DNA from: Arthrobacter woluwensis
GTDB taxonomy: Bacteria; Actinomycetota; Actinomycetes; Actinomycetales; Micrococcaceae
Direction: 5' to 3'
Assembly: GCF_900105345.1 (NCBI RefSeq)
Contig: NZ_FNSN01000003.1
Coordinates: forward strand, 930,001-994,000
Length of the DNA stretch: 64,000 bases
Part shown: in pieces, positions 33,403 through 43,206 of the stretch
Layout of the letters: every line of letters begins with the position of its first letter
How positions within the stretch are numbered: the stretch's first letter is position 1
The notes under the pieces: generated by a model
The model's input: only the letters and a program-made list of their open reading frames with translations
What the model was told of the DNA's origin: nothing
Databases searched by the model: none
Translations under genes and position numbers: made by a program

Positions 33403-36400
33403 ATGGATGCCAGGCGGCGCCGTTCACGGAGCGCTTCGCGACCCCAGGTGAAAAGACTCAGACAATTACTGGTGACTCTGATCGCCTTGGCGCTGACAAG
33501 CCTGGGATTGGTCACCGGGTGGTCCGTCAATACCGCATCCCCCGCCGTAGCAGCAGCTCTCGCGTGCACGGACGTCTACGGTCTTCAGGGCGGGGCTCCG
33601 AGGAACGTCTGGAGAGTTGACACGACTACGGGAGCCCAGAGCAGCGTCGGTGCCTTTAACACGACGGGAAGCGCCGGCAACATCAATGGTCTTGGCATCT
33701 CTGCGGACGGGTCCAAGATCTATGCCGTCCAGCCGGAAGCCAACAACGCTCGCGTGGTCTACGAGTTCGACACGTCCACCGGCGCCACCACCCGGCTGGG
33801 TGCCGGCGTGACGAGTGCTCCGGTCACCCACGGCGCCACTAGCCCGAATGGCATGTATTACTACGGCGGATTCGTCGGGTCGCAGAATGAACTGCAGATT
33901 TTCGGCTTCAATCCTCAGACGCGGCAGTCGCTGGGCCTCGTGGCGAGAGGCACCATCCCCACCGCCGGTGCGAATGGTGACTGGGCATTCGACAGCCAGG
34001 GCGACCTTTATGTGGTCGGAGGTGTCAATGGCCAGAACGTGGTTTCGGTGGTCACCGCCCAGCTGCCGAGCACCGGAGGCACTACCATCACCATCACAGG
34101 TAAGGAACTGAGCCGTCCCGCTACCCCCGCAGACCAGCCGCTGAACGGCATGGCGTTCGGTGGGGACGGCTATCTCTATGTCAGCAGCACCGCTCGGATG
34201 TACAAGATCCATCCCACCACAGGGGCGAACCTCGGAAATGTGCCGATCACTCAGACGACCATGGTTGACGCGGCGTCGTGCGCCTCGCCGAACACGGTGG
34301 AGCTGGAGAAGGACTTCCCGGACGGCCGCGTGAAGTCCGGCGACCAGGTGACCTTGACGATCAGTGGGGCGGGGATCACCCGGGGTAACACGGCCACCAC
34401 CACAGGGGATCGGAGCGGCATCCAGGCCGAGTCGGCAGGACCCGTTCTGGTGCTCGGCGGCGACGAAATCACCATCACGGAATCGGGCGCGGGCGCACAG
34501 AGCCCTGGCTACAAGAGTCAATGGGTGTGCACCGACAGGAACAGTGGACGGGAGATAGCACGGGGGGATGGCACCACTGGGTCGTTCACGGTGCCGTCGG
34601 ACTGGTCTGCAGGCATTTCGGCATTATGTATCTTCAAGAACACCGCCCAGAAGCCTGGGATCTCACTGCAGAAAACTGTGGATAAGACGGAGCTGGTCGC
34701 CGGAGAGACGGCCACCTATTCCTTCAAGGTCACCAACACCGGGAACGTGCCGCTCAGTGACGTGAAGGTCGAAGAGGGTGAGTTCTCCGGTTCGGGGACG
34801 ATGTCGGCGATCGAGTGCCCTGAGGGTGCGAATTTACTGGCGCCGGGCGACTCGGTGACGTGCACGGCGACGTATCAGGTGACGCAGGCGGATGTGGATC
34901 GTGGCTCGGTGGAGAACTCCGCGACGGCCACCGGAACTCCACCGGGTGATCTGCCTCCGATCACCTCAGAGCCATCGACGGCGAATGTCCCGGCGGAACA
35001 GAAGCCGGCCATCGCGCTGGAGAAGTCAGCTTCGCCGGAGGCGGGCGGCAACACCGGTGACGAGATCACTTACTCCTTCAAGCTGTCCAACACGGGCAAT
35101 GTCACGCTCAGAGACGTCAAGGTCACCGAGGGTGACTTCTCCGGCAGCGGCAAGCTCTCGGCCATCACCTGCCCCGAGGGGTCCACGGTCTTGGCCCCTG
35201 GCACGTCGAGCACGTGCACGGCGACGTACACGTTGACGCAGGCTGATGTGGATGCGGGGAAGGTGACGAACTCTGCGACAGCGACGGGCACGCCTCCGGG
35301 CGATGCTCTTCCGGTGACGTCTCAGCCGTCGGTGGTGAACGTGCCGATCAAGCCCACTCCCGGCATTTCTCTGGTGAAGTCGGCGGATAAGACGGAACTG
35401 GTGGCTGGTGAGACGGTCACGTACTCGTTCGTGGTCAAGAACACCGGCAACGTCACCCTGAAGGACGTGACGGTGAACGAGGGCGACTTCACCGGTTCGG
35501 GGAAGATGTCCGCGATCAGCTGCCCCGCGGGGGCGAAGTCTCTTGCTCCCGGAGACTCGGTGACGTGCACGGCCACGTACACGTTGACGCAGGCTGATGT
35601 GGATGCGGGCAAGGTGACGAACTCTGCGACGGCCTCAGGCACCCCGCCGGCAGGCGGCACGCCGGTGACCTCTTCGCCGTCGGAGGTGACGGTGCCGATC
35701 GATCCGGCGCCCGGTATTTCCCTGGTGAAGTCGGCGGATAAGACGGAGTTGGTGGCTGGTGAGACGGTCACGTACTCGTTCGTAGTCACGAACACCGGCA
35801 ACGTCACCCTGAAGGACGTGACGGTGAACGAGGGCGACTTCACCGGGTCGGGGAAGATGTCAGGGATCCAGTGCCCTGAAGATGCGAAGTCGCTGGCTCC
35901 GGGCGAGCAGGTGACGTGCACCGCGACGTATCAGGTGACGCAGGCGGATGTCGATCGCGGCTCGGTGGAGAACTCCGCGACCGCCACGGGAACCCCGCCG
36001 GGGGATGGCACTCCGGTGACATCGCCACCGTCGGAAGTGAAGCTTCCGCAGGATTCGAAGCCGGGCATCTCGCTTCTCAAGTCGGCTTCTCCGGAGAAGG
36101 GCGGCAAGGCCGGTGACGTGATCACGTATTCGTTCACCGTGACGAACACGGGCAATGTCACCCTGAGGGACGTGACGGTGGACGAGGGTGCGTTCTCCGG
36201 TTCGGGGAAGATGTCCGCGATCCAGTGTCCCGAAGCAGCTGCCTCGGTGCTTCCCGGCCAGAAGATCACGTGCACGGCGACGTACACGTTGACGCAGGCG
36301 GATGTGGATGCGGGGAAGGTGACGAACGCCGCGACGGCGACGGGCACGCCTCCCGGCGACGCCCCGCCGGTGACCTCTTCGCCGTCGGAGGTGACGGTGC

Positions 36401-37968
36401 CGATCGATCCGGTGCCTGGCATTTCCCTGGTGAAGTCGGCGGATAAGACGGAGTTGGTGGCTGGTGAGACGGTCACGTACTCGTTCGTAGTCACGAACAC
36501 CGGCAACGTCACCCTGAAGGACGTGACGGTGAACGAGGGCGAGTTTTCCGGCGCAGGCCGTCTGTCCGTCATCGAGTGCCCCGAGAGCGCGAAGGCGCTG
36601 GCACCGGGCGATCAGGTGACGTGTACTGCGACGTATGTGGTGACGCAGGACGATGTGGACCGTGGCTCGGTCGAGAACAGTGCGACGGCGACGGGGACCC
36701 TTCCGGGGGATGCGCCCCCGGTGACCTCGCTGCCGTCTGAGGTGACGATCCCGCAGGACCCGAAACCGGGTATCTCCCTGCTCAAGTCGGCTTCCCCTGC
36801 GAGGGGGGGTAAGGCCGGAGACCGTATCGAGTACTCGTTCCTGGTCAAGAACACCGGCAATGTGACCTTGAAGGAGGTGAAGGTCACCGAGGGTGAGTTC
36901 TCCGGCAGCGGGAATTTGTCCGAGATCACGTGCCCGGAGAGTGCCTCCTCGCTCGCTCCGGGTGGCAGTGTCACGTGCACGGCGAGTTACACGTTGACGC
37001 AGGCGGATGTGGATGCCGGGAAGGTCGCCAACAAGGCCACCGCCACCGGTGCTCCGCCCAGCGGTGACCCGGTGACGTCTCGGCCGTCGGAGGTCACGGT
37101 TCCGGTCGATCCCGCGCCGGGTATCTCCGTAGTGAAATCCGCCGACAAGAACGAACTGGTAGCCGGTGAGACGATCACGTATTCGTTCGTGGTAACCAAC
37201 ACCGGCAATGTGACCCTTCGCGATGTGAAGGTGACTGAGGAGGAGTTCACCGGGTCCGGGCAGTTGTCTCCGATCACCTGCCCGGATGATGCTGCCTCCC
37301 TTGCGCCAGGTGCCCAGGTGACCTGCACTGCGACGTATGTGGTGACGCAGGACGATGTGGACCGTGGCTCGGTCGAGAACAGTGCCACGGCGACGGGGAC
37401 CCCTCCGGGGGATGCGCCCCCGGTGACCTCGCCGCCGTCCGAGGTGAAGGTGCCGCAGGGTCCGAAGCCTGGCATCAGCATCGTCAAGACCGCGGACAAG
37501 CCGGCTGTCCGCGAACCCGGCGAGTCCGTCACTTATTCGTTCCTGGTGACGAACACCGGCAATGTGAGTCTGACGGACGTGAAGGTCGACGAAGGTGAGT
37601 TCTCCGGGACCGGCATGCTGTCCGGGATCGTCTGTCCGAAGGAGCAAGCACCCGGTTTGCTTCCCGGGCAGAAGATCACCTGCACGGCCAGCTATGTGGT
37701 GACGGAGGCCGACCTCTCGGCCGGAAAGCTGAGCAACACTGCGACGGCGACCGGTGCGCCTCCCGGAGACGCCCCTTCGGTGACGTCACCGCCGTCGACG
37801 GTGAGCATCGCGGCTGAGAAGCCCTTGCTGCCGACCCCGCCGGGAGAGCTGCCGGACACCGGCGCGGCTCTGGGACTGGGAGCTCTGGGCGCAGCCACCG
37901 TCCTGCTGGGACTCGGTGCAGCGGTGACGTTTGTTGCACGGAAGCGGCGTGAGCCGTCGTCTGAGTAG
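33403..37968 (+). CDS. Giant cell-wall-anchored protein with nine DUF11-like repeats and LPDTG motif
   Basis: A 1521-aa surface protein. A long basic signal peptide of about 50 residues (RRRRSRSASRPQVKRL, then LVTLIALALTSLGLVTG) is followed by a propeller-like domain (about 55-285) with repeated NGLGISADGSKIYAV/WAFDSQGDLYVVG motifs. A Pro/Gly-poor beta domain (about 290-415) follows. Nine beta-sandwich repeats of about 117 residues come next, each with GISL-K, TYSF-V-NTGNV and CTATY-VTQ-DV. The sorting signal is LPDTG at 1483-1487, then a hydrophobic segment and KRREPSSE. ATG 33403 follows AAGGAGG at ideal distance. Sortase attaches such proteins to peptidoglycan. Adhesion or a stalk is likely (inference). 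No sortase gene is in the window. Confidence 0.9.
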   Translation: MDARRRRSRSASRPQVKRLRQLLVTLIALALTSLGLVTGWSVNTASPAVAAALACTDVYGLQGGAPRNVWRVDTTTGAQSSVGAFNTTGSAGNINGLGISADGSKIYAVQPEANNARVVYEFDTSTGATTRLGAGVTSAPVTHGATSPNGMYYYGGFVGSQNELQIFGFNPQTRQSLGLVARGTIPTAGANGDWAFDSQGDLYVVGGVNGQNVVSVVTAQLPSTGGTTITITGKELSRPATPADQPLNGMAFGGDGYLYVSSTARMYKIHPTTGANLGNVPITQTTMVDAASCASPNTVELEKDFPDGRVKSGDQVTLTISGAGITRGNTATTTGDRSGIQAESAGPVLVLGGDEITITESGAGAQSPGYKSQWVCTDRNSGREIARGDGTTGSFTVPSDWSAGISALCIFKNTAQKPGISLQKTVDKTELVAGETATYSFKVTNTGNVPLSDVKVEEGEFSGSGTMSAIECPEGANLLAPGDSVTCTATYQVTQADVDRGSVENSATATGTPPGDLPPITSEPSTANVPAEQKPAIALEKSASPEAGGNTGDEITYSFKLSNTGNVTLRDVKVTEGDFSGSGKLSAITCPEGSTVLAPGTSSTCTATYTLTQADVDAGKVTNSATATGTPPGDALPVTSQPSVVNVPIKPTPGISLVKSADKTELVAGETVTYSFVVKNTGNVTLKDVTVNEGDFTGSGKMSAISCPAGAKSLAPGDSVTCTATYTLTQADVDAGKVTNSATASGTPPAGGTPVTSSPSEVTVPIDPAPGISLVKSADKTELVAGETVTYSFVVTNTGNVTLKDVTVNEGDFTGSGKMSGIQCPEDAKSLAPGEQVTCTATYQVTQADVDRGSVENSATATGTPPGDGTPVTSPPSEVKLPQDSKPGISLLKSASPEKGGKAGDVITYSFTVTNTGNVTLRDVTVDEGAFSGSGKMSAIQCPEAAASVLPGQKITCTATYTLTQADVDAGKVTNAATATGTPPGDAPPVTSSPSEVTVPIDPVPGISLVKSADKTELVAGETVTYSFVVTNTGNVTLKDVTVNEGEFSGAGRLSVIECPESAKALAPGDQVTCTATYVVTQDDVDRGSVENSATATGTLPGDAPPVTSLPSEVTIPQDPKPGISLLKSASPARGGKAGDRIEYSFLVKNTGNVTLKEVKVTEGEFSGSGNLSEITCPESASSLAPGGSVTCTASYTLTQADVDAGKVANKATATGAPPSGDPVTSRPSEVTVPVDPAPGISVVKSADKNELVAGETITYSFVVTNTGNVTLRDVKVTEEEFTGSGQLSPITCPDDAASLAPGAQVTCTATYVVTQDDVDRGSVENSATATGTPPGDAPPVTSPPSEVKVPQGPKPGISIVKTADKPAVREPGESVTYSFLVTNTGNVSLTDVKVDEGEFSGTGMLSGIVCPKEQAPGLLPGQKITCTASYVVTEADLSAGKLSNTATATGAPPGDAPSVTSPPSTVSIAAEKPLLPTPPGELPDTGAALGLGALGAATVLLGLGAAVTFVARKRREPSSE
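34648..37812 (+). repeat. Nine tandem coding repeats of about 352 bp
   Basis: Nine direct repeats encode the DUF11-like domains. Two subtypes occur, mostly alternating: one opens SADKTELVAGET, the other SASP-GGKAGD. Likewise the tail is either DVDRGSVENSA or DVDAGKVTNSA. Long stretches of DNA are almost identical between units (for example units 3, 4 and 6). Confidence 0.9.
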
Positions 37969-37981
37969 CGCCGTTTGACGC

Positions 37982-38029
37982 CACCTCCGGACTGGATGAC
38001 GCCAGAAGGCATCATCCAGTCCGGAGGTG
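37982..38029 (+). terminator. Perfect 18-bp hairpin terminator
   Basis: Arms 37982-37999 and 38012-38029 are exact complements around a 12-nt loop, followed by TTTAAAG. The hairpin starts 13 nt after the LPDTG gene. Confidence 0.85.
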
Positions 38030-38394
38030 TTTAAAGAGAGTCGGGGACGAGCAATGGAAGACCACCGATGGCGCAGACGGACCTTTCGGGCTGCGTTTGC
38101 GCATTTCAGCGCGCTGACGTGGGCGAATACGCTATTTTTCGCGCAGTGTCAAGGAATTTCGATTCATCCGCACGGGCAGCGGCAGACGTGCTCCGGGGCG
38201 GTAGAGCAGCGTCATTCATCAATTGCTGGACATTTGCAGAGAAGCTAGGCTAGGGGATAGTCACGAGCTGCGCCGGATTGCGCACCAGTCGGAGTGCAGG
38301 ATAGGCGGGGCAATGGCGAGTTGTCGCGCGGAGTGTTTTTGCTTCAATCTCGGCGTTCGTCGGCTTCATGTCCGCACCTTTTGAGGAGTTCAGA
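38030..38394 (+). promoter_or_regulatory. Leader of the CshA-repeat protein with candidate promoter
   Basis: 365 bp without a supportable gene. TTGCTG (38223-38228), 17 nt, then TAGGCT (38246-38251) is a plausible sigma-A-type promoter, giving a 5' leader of roughly 135 nt. GAGGAG at 38383-38388 lies 6 nt before ATG 38395. Like the leader at 32824 it is lower in GC than the neighbouring genes. A short plus-strand frame at 38027-38248 has no sign of being a gene. Confidence 0.4.
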
Positions 38395-41300
38395 ATGGGA
38401 AATCATGCCCTCCACAGACGGAGGAAGCCAGCAGGGAAGGCGCGTCAGATCGGCGCTTCCGTGTTGGCGACGGCCGTCGCGGCGACCAGCACCTTGGGTG
38501 CCTCGCTTGTCACTGCTCCGGCGGCTTTCGCCGCCGCCCAGAACGGCTACGTCTTCAATGACACCTGGACACTGGTGAGCCCCGGCTCCGCGGCCACGGG
38601 AAACACCTTGCCGGGACAGCGCAATGCCGCGACCTACTCGGCGACTTCGCAGCTGCCGATGCGGACCGGGAACATCGGCATCCGGATGGATGTCAAGGAG
38701 TCCGACGCCACCGTCAAGGGCACCAACTATCTCGATGCTGTCAACAACCAGGATTACTGGCAGGCGAACTCTGGGACTTTCCTCGGTTCACCGACGGTCG
38801 CCAACCTTCCTGCGATCGCTGTCGAAACCAACCCTTCCAACTGCGGCGCTTTCGACTCGACTCAGAAGACCGATTTCAACGGGGTCTGTGAGGACGCATC
38901 GCAAGTGACGATCACCTTCGACAAAACGGTGACGGATCCGATCCTGGACGTCAGTGGTCTCGGCGGATACCTCTGGGCGAGGGCCCGCGACAGCTCCAGT
39001 GATCCTTACTCCTACCGCGGCGGGTTCCTGCAGCAGCAATGGAACCTTGTGACTCAGGGCGTTTCTCTCCAGGCGCCGTCGGGCACGAACCCGTCCAATA
39101 TGACGATCACGCCCACCAGCTTCAAAGCAGCCAGCCGCAATGCCAACGGCACCTGCTATTCGGAGACCCAGGATAACGCTGGAGCGACCAACGCCAGTCC
39201 GCGCACGGCCGCTGGCGCCTGTGGCTCGGTGCTGTTGCGTGGCACCTTCGACACGGTGACCTTCCGCATCGACCACGATGTTGCTCCGTTCACTGCGTTC
39301 TCCAACGCCGAGTACGGGACCGGCAGTGAATGGTTCCTCGCCAATCGCAAGGGCATGGATGGTGTCAACGGCCTCAACGCCACGTGGGGAGAATCCGCCA
39401 AGCTGCCGAACAACACCATTCAGGTTCAGAACGACCAGGCCCATTTCTCCGTGCGTTTGCCGCAGACGGGTGTCATCGGTGACCGTGTCTGGAATGATGC
39501 GAATGGCAATGGCATTCAGGATGACGGTGAGCCCGGAATTCAGGGTGTGACCGTCGAGTTGTTGGATGAGAACGGGCAGCCGGTGCTCGACTCGAACGGT
39601 AACCCGATCACGACGACCACGGATGCCAACGGGGCTTACCGCTTTGAGAATCTGCCGCTGGGTAAGTACAAGGTGCGGTTCAGCGGTGCTCCGGAGGGGA
39701 TGTCCCCGACGACGCCTGGTGCCGGTGCGGACCGGGGCAAAGACTCGAATATCGATGCCTCTGGCCTCTCCGACGTCGTTGAGCTGAACACGGACGCGCC
39801 GGAGGCGGATCACGTCGACGCCGGCTATACGGCGGCGCCTGTGGCCAAGGACGATGAGTCGCTGAACAATGCTCAGGGCAGTGCGGTGTCCGTTCCGGTG
39901 CTGAGCAATGACACCGGAAATCTGGATCCGTCGACGGTGAAGATCAAGGACAAGGACGGTAATCCTGTCGATTCCCTGGTCGTCCCGGGCGAGGGCAAGT
40001 GGGCCGTGAACCCGGAGAATGGGGATATCACCTTCACCCCGGAGGACGGATTCACTGGCAACCCTACTGATATCGACTATGTCGTGAAGGACAAGAACGG
40101 CCAGCAGACCGGTGCGAAAGTCCACGTGACCTACAAGCCTGAAGCAAGCAACGACGAGTCGCTGAACAATAAGCAGGGAACTGTGGTCACGGTTCCCGTT
40201 CTCAAGAATGACAAGGGTGATCTGGATCCGTCGACGGTGAAGATCAAGGACAAGGACGGTAATCCTGTCGATTCCCTGGTCGTGCCCGGTGAGGGCACGT
40301 GGACGGTTGACCCGAAGACCGGGGACATCACGTTCACTCCGGAAGAAGGGTTCAAAGGCAACCCCACCGACATCAGCTACACCGTGAAGGACAAAGCCGG
40401 CAATGAGACCGGCGCAAACGTCCACGTGACGTACGTTCCCGAGCCGGTTGCCAAGGATGATGAGTCCTTGAACAATGCCCAGGGAAAAGCCGTCACGGTC
40501 CCGGTCTTGGGTAACGACGATGGCGACTTCGATCCGTCGACGGTGAAGATCAAGGACAAGGACGGTAATCCGGTCGATTCCCTGGTCGTCCCGGGGGAAG
40601 GTACGTGGACGGTTGACCCCAAGACCGGGGACGTCACGTTCACCCCGGAGCAGGGTTTCACGGGTAACCCCACCGACATCGTCTACACGGTCAAGGACAA
40701 GAACGGGAACGAGACGGGTGCCAACGTTCATGTGACGTACCTGCCGGAGGCGACGAATGATGAGTCGCTGAATAACAAGCAGGGCTCCCCCGTGAAGGTC
40801 CCGGTCCTGGGCAATGACAAGGGTGATCTGGATCCGTCGACGGTGAAGATCAAGGATCAGAACGGCAATCCGGTTGATTCCCTGGTCGTCCCGGGCGAGG
40901 GCCAGTGGACGGTTGACCCGAAGACCGGGGACATCACCTTCACCCCGGAGGCGGGTTTCACCGGTAACCCCACCGACATCGCCTACACGGTCAAGGACAA
41001 GAACGGGAACGAGACCGGAGCGAACGTTCATGTGACGTATCTGCCGGAGGCGACGAATGATGAGTCGCTGAACAACAAGCAGGGCTCCACGGTGACCGTC
41101 CCGACCCTGAAGAACGACAAGGGTGATCTGGATCCGTCGACGGTGAAGATCAAGGACAAGGACGGTAATCCCGTCGATTCCCTGGTCGTCCCGGGCGAGG
41201 GCAAATGGACGGTCGATCCCAAGACCGGGGACATCACCTTCACCCCGGAGGCGGGTTTCACCGGTAATCCGACGGATATCGACTATGTCGTGAAGGACAA

Positions 41301-43032
41301 GGCCGGCAACGAAACCGGCGCCAAGGTTCATGTGACCTATCTGCCTGAAGCCAGCAACGATGAGTCGCTGAACAACAAGCAGGGAACTGCCGTGACTGTC
41401 CCGACGCTGAAGAATGACAAGGGTGATCTGGATCCGTCGACGGTGAAGATCAAGGACAAGGACGGTAATCCTGTCGATTCCCTGGTCGTCCCGGGCGAGG
41501 GCAAGTGGACCGTGAACCCGGAGAACGGGGACATCACCTTCACCCCGGAGCAGGGTTTCACCGGTAACCCCACCGACATCGCCTACACGGTCAAGGACAA
41601 GAACGGGAACGAGACCGGAGCGAACGTTCATGTGACGTATCTGCCGGAGGCGACGAATGATGAGTCGCTGAACAACAAGCAGGGCTCCACGGTGACCGTC
41701 CCGACCCTGAAGAACGACAAGGGTGATCTGGACCCGTCGACGGTGAAGATCAAGGACAAGGACGGTAATCCCGTCGATTCCCTGGTCGTCCCGGGCGAGG
41801 GCCAGTGGACGATTGACCCGAAGACCGGGGACATCACCTTCACCCCCGAGAAGGGCTTCACGGGTAACCCGACGGATATCGAGTACACCGTCAAGGACAA
41901 GGCCGGCCAGCAGACGGGTGCGAAGGTCCACGTGACTTACGTGCCCGAGGCGGCCAACGACCAGTCACTGAACAATAAGCCCGGCACCACCGTGAAGGTC
42001 CCGGTCCTGGGCAATGACAAGGGTGATTTGGATCCGTCGACGGTGAAGATCAAGGACAAGGACGGTAATCCCGTTGATTCCCTGGTCGTCCCGGGCGAGG
42101 GCCAGTGGACGGTTGACCCGAAGACCGGGGACATCACCTTCACCCCCGAGAAGGGCTTCACGGGTAACCCGACGGATATCGAGTACACCGTCAAGGACAA
42201 GGCCGGCAACGAGACGGGTGCGAAGGTCCACGTGACCTACAAGCCTGAGGCCACCGATGACCAATCCCTGAACAATAAGCAGGGCTCCACGGTGACCGTC
42301 CCGGCGTTGAAGAATGACAAGGGTGATTTGGATCCGTCGACGGTGAAGATCAAGGACCCGTCCGGTAACGCTGTCACCGAGTTGGTCGTCCCGGGCGAGG
42401 GCCAGTGGACGGTTGACCCGAAGACCGGGGACATCACTTTCACCCCCGAGAAGGGCTTCACGGGTAATCCGACGGATATCGAATACACGGTCAAGGACAA
42501 GACAGGCAACGAAACCGGAGCCACGGTCCACGTGACCTACCTTCAGCCGGTGCCACCGACCGCGAGCAATGACGAGTCGCTGGGCAATAAGCCCGGAACC
42601 ACCGTCACCATCCCGGTCCTGGGCAACGACAAGGGCAATCTCGACCCCTCCACCGTGAAGATCATTGATCCTTCCACTGGTAACCCGGTGGATGAGCTGG
42701 TCGTCCCCGGTGAGGGCAAGTGGACCGTGAACCCCAAGACCGGGGAGATCACCTTCACCCCCGAGAAGGGTTTCACGGGTGACCCGACACCGATCAAGTA
42801 CCTCGTCAAGGATGTCGACGGCAAGGAGGTCCGGGCCACGGTCACCGTCACGTACCTGCCGTCCGCGGCCGTACCCCAGAACCCCGGAAACCCTGGGGAA
42901 CCGGCGCCGAACCCAGGCGATGGACTGGCCAGCACCGGTGCGAGTGTCAACGTGGGCGTCATCGCAACCGGGGCGACCCTGCTCCTGGCCGGTGCCGCAC
43001 TCCTGATCCTGCGCCGACGTCGCCAGCACTAA
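38395..43032 (+). CDS. Giant cell-wall-anchored protein with ten CshA-fibril-type repeats and LASTG motif
   Basis: A 1545-aa surface protein. The signal peptide ends near residue 48 (TAPAAFAAA). An N-terminal beta-rich domain of about 300 residues is followed by a SdrD-B/prealbumin-like domain near 358-480, with GDRVWNDANGNGIQDDG and ANGAYRFENLPLGKY. Ten repeats of about 100 residues follow; each has DESLNN, DPSTVKI, LVVPGEG-W, GDITFTPE-GF-GNPT and VHVTY, as in streptococcal CshA fibrils. The sorting signal is LASTG at 1511-1515, then a hydrophobic segment and RRRRQH. LAxTG is the form favoured by class E sortases of actinobacteria. ATG 38395 is set by GAGGAG. An ATG 27 nt upstream is less well placed. 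Confidence 0.9.
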   Translation: MGNHALHRRRKPAGKARQIGASVLATAVAATSTLGASLVTAPAAFAAAQNGYVFNDTWTLVSPGSAATGNTLPGQRNAATYSATSQLPMRTGNIGIRMDVKESDATVKGTNYLDAVNNQDYWQANSGTFLGSPTVANLPAIAVETNPSNCGAFDSTQKTDFNGVCEDASQVTITFDKTVTDPILDVSGLGGYLWARARDSSSDPYSYRGGFLQQQWNLVTQGVSLQAPSGTNPSNMTITPTSFKAASRNANGTCYSETQDNAGATNASPRTAAGACGSVLLRGTFDTVTFRIDHDVAPFTAFSNAEYGTGSEWFLANRKGMDGVNGLNATWGESAKLPNNTIQVQNDQAHFSVRLPQTGVIGDRVWNDANGNGIQDDGEPGIQGVTVELLDENGQPVLDSNGNPITTTTDANGAYRFENLPLGKYKVRFSGAPEGMSPTTPGAGADRGKDSNIDASGLSDVVELNTDAPEADHVDAGYTAAPVAKDDESLNNAQGSAVSVPVLSNDTGNLDPSTVKIKDKDGNPVDSLVVPGEGKWAVNPENGDITFTPEDGFTGNPTDIDYVVKDKNGQQTGAKVHVTYKPEASNDESLNNKQGTVVTVPVLKNDKGDLDPSTVKIKDKDGNPVDSLVVPGEGTWTVDPKTGDITFTPEEGFKGNPTDISYTVKDKAGNETGANVHVTYVPEPVAKDDESLNNAQGKAVTVPVLGNDDGDFDPSTVKIKDKDGNPVDSLVVPGEGTWTVDPKTGDVTFTPEQGFTGNPTDIVYTVKDKNGNETGANVHVTYLPEATNDESLNNKQGSPVKVPVLGNDKGDLDPSTVKIKDQNGNPVDSLVVPGEGQWTVDPKTGDITFTPEAGFTGNPTDIAYTVKDKNGNETGANVHVTYLPEATNDESLNNKQGSTVTVPTLKNDKGDLDPSTVKIKDKDGNPVDSLVVPGEGKWTVDPKTGDITFTPEAGFTGNPTDIDYVVKDKAGNETGAKVHVTYLPEASNDESLNNKQGTAVTVPTLKNDKGDLDPSTVKIKDKDGNPVDSLVVPGEGKWTVNPENGDITFTPEQGFTGNPTDIAYTVKDKNGNETGANVHVTYLPEATNDESLNNKQGSTVTVPTLKNDKGDLDPSTVKIKDKDGNPVDSLVVPGEGQWTIDPKTGDITFTPEKGFTGNPTDIEYTVKDKAGQQTGAKVHVTYVPEAANDQSLNNKPGTTVKVPVLGNDKGDLDPSTVKIKDKDGNPVDSLVVPGEGQWTVDPKTGDITFTPEKGFTGNPTDIEYTVKDKAGNETGAKVHVTYKPEATDDQSLNNKQGSTVTVPALKNDKGDLDPSTVKIKDPSGNAVTELVVPGEGQWTVDPKTGDITFTPEKGFTGNPTDIEYTVKDKTGNETGATVHVTYLQPVPPTASNDESLGNKPGTTVTIPVLGNDKGNLDPSTVKIIDPSTGNPVDELVVPGEGKWTVNPKTGEITFTPEKGFTGDPTPIKYLVKDVDGKEVRATVTVTYLPSAAVPQNPGNPGEPAPNPGDGLASTGASVNVGVIATGATLLLAGAALLILRRRRQH
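39838..42861 (+). repeat. Ten tandem coding repeats of about 302 bp
   Basis: Ten in-frame direct repeats encode the CshA-type units. A block of some 40 nt beginning GATCCGTCGACGGTGAAGAT recurs nearly unchanged in most units. Units 5 and 7, for example, also share their opening. Units 9 and 10 are the most diverged (KIKDPSGN, KIIDPSTGN). Such identity allows unequal crossing-over and makes the unit count liable to change or to misassembly. Confidence 0.92.
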
Positions 43033-43046
43033 ACGCAGCACCTCAC

Positions 43047-43088
43047 ACTGAGGGCCTCACTCCTATCGCCGGGGGTGAGGCCCTCAGT
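43047..43088. terminator. 17-bp hairpin between the surface protein and kdpE
   Basis: Arms 43047-43063 and 43072-43088 pair with one G-T wobble around an 8-nt loop. It lies between convergent genes and starts 15 nt after the LASTG gene. Confidence 0.75.
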
Positions 43089-43206
43089 CCGTGTACAGCG
43101 GGGCATTCCCCACACCGATAGTGAGCCGGTCCTTGACCTCTGCCCGCACGATGGTCACGCGTGCCGAAACGTTTTCGCTGCTTCCGTCGTACGGTCAGGG
43201 CCGTCC

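Noticed and set aside
38027-38248. Short plus-strand frame after the LPDTG gene terminator
   Set aside because: No domain, and its frame runs into the candidate promoter of the next gene.
38788-41931. About 1000-codon minus-strand frame with internal repeats
   Set aside because: The repeats are the mirror of the CshA repeats on the plus strand. The real gene has signal peptide, sorting signal and ribosome site.
39838-42861. CRISPR-like regular repeats
   Set aside because: Period is about 302 bp, in frame with one protein, with no short repeat-spacer structure and no cas genes.
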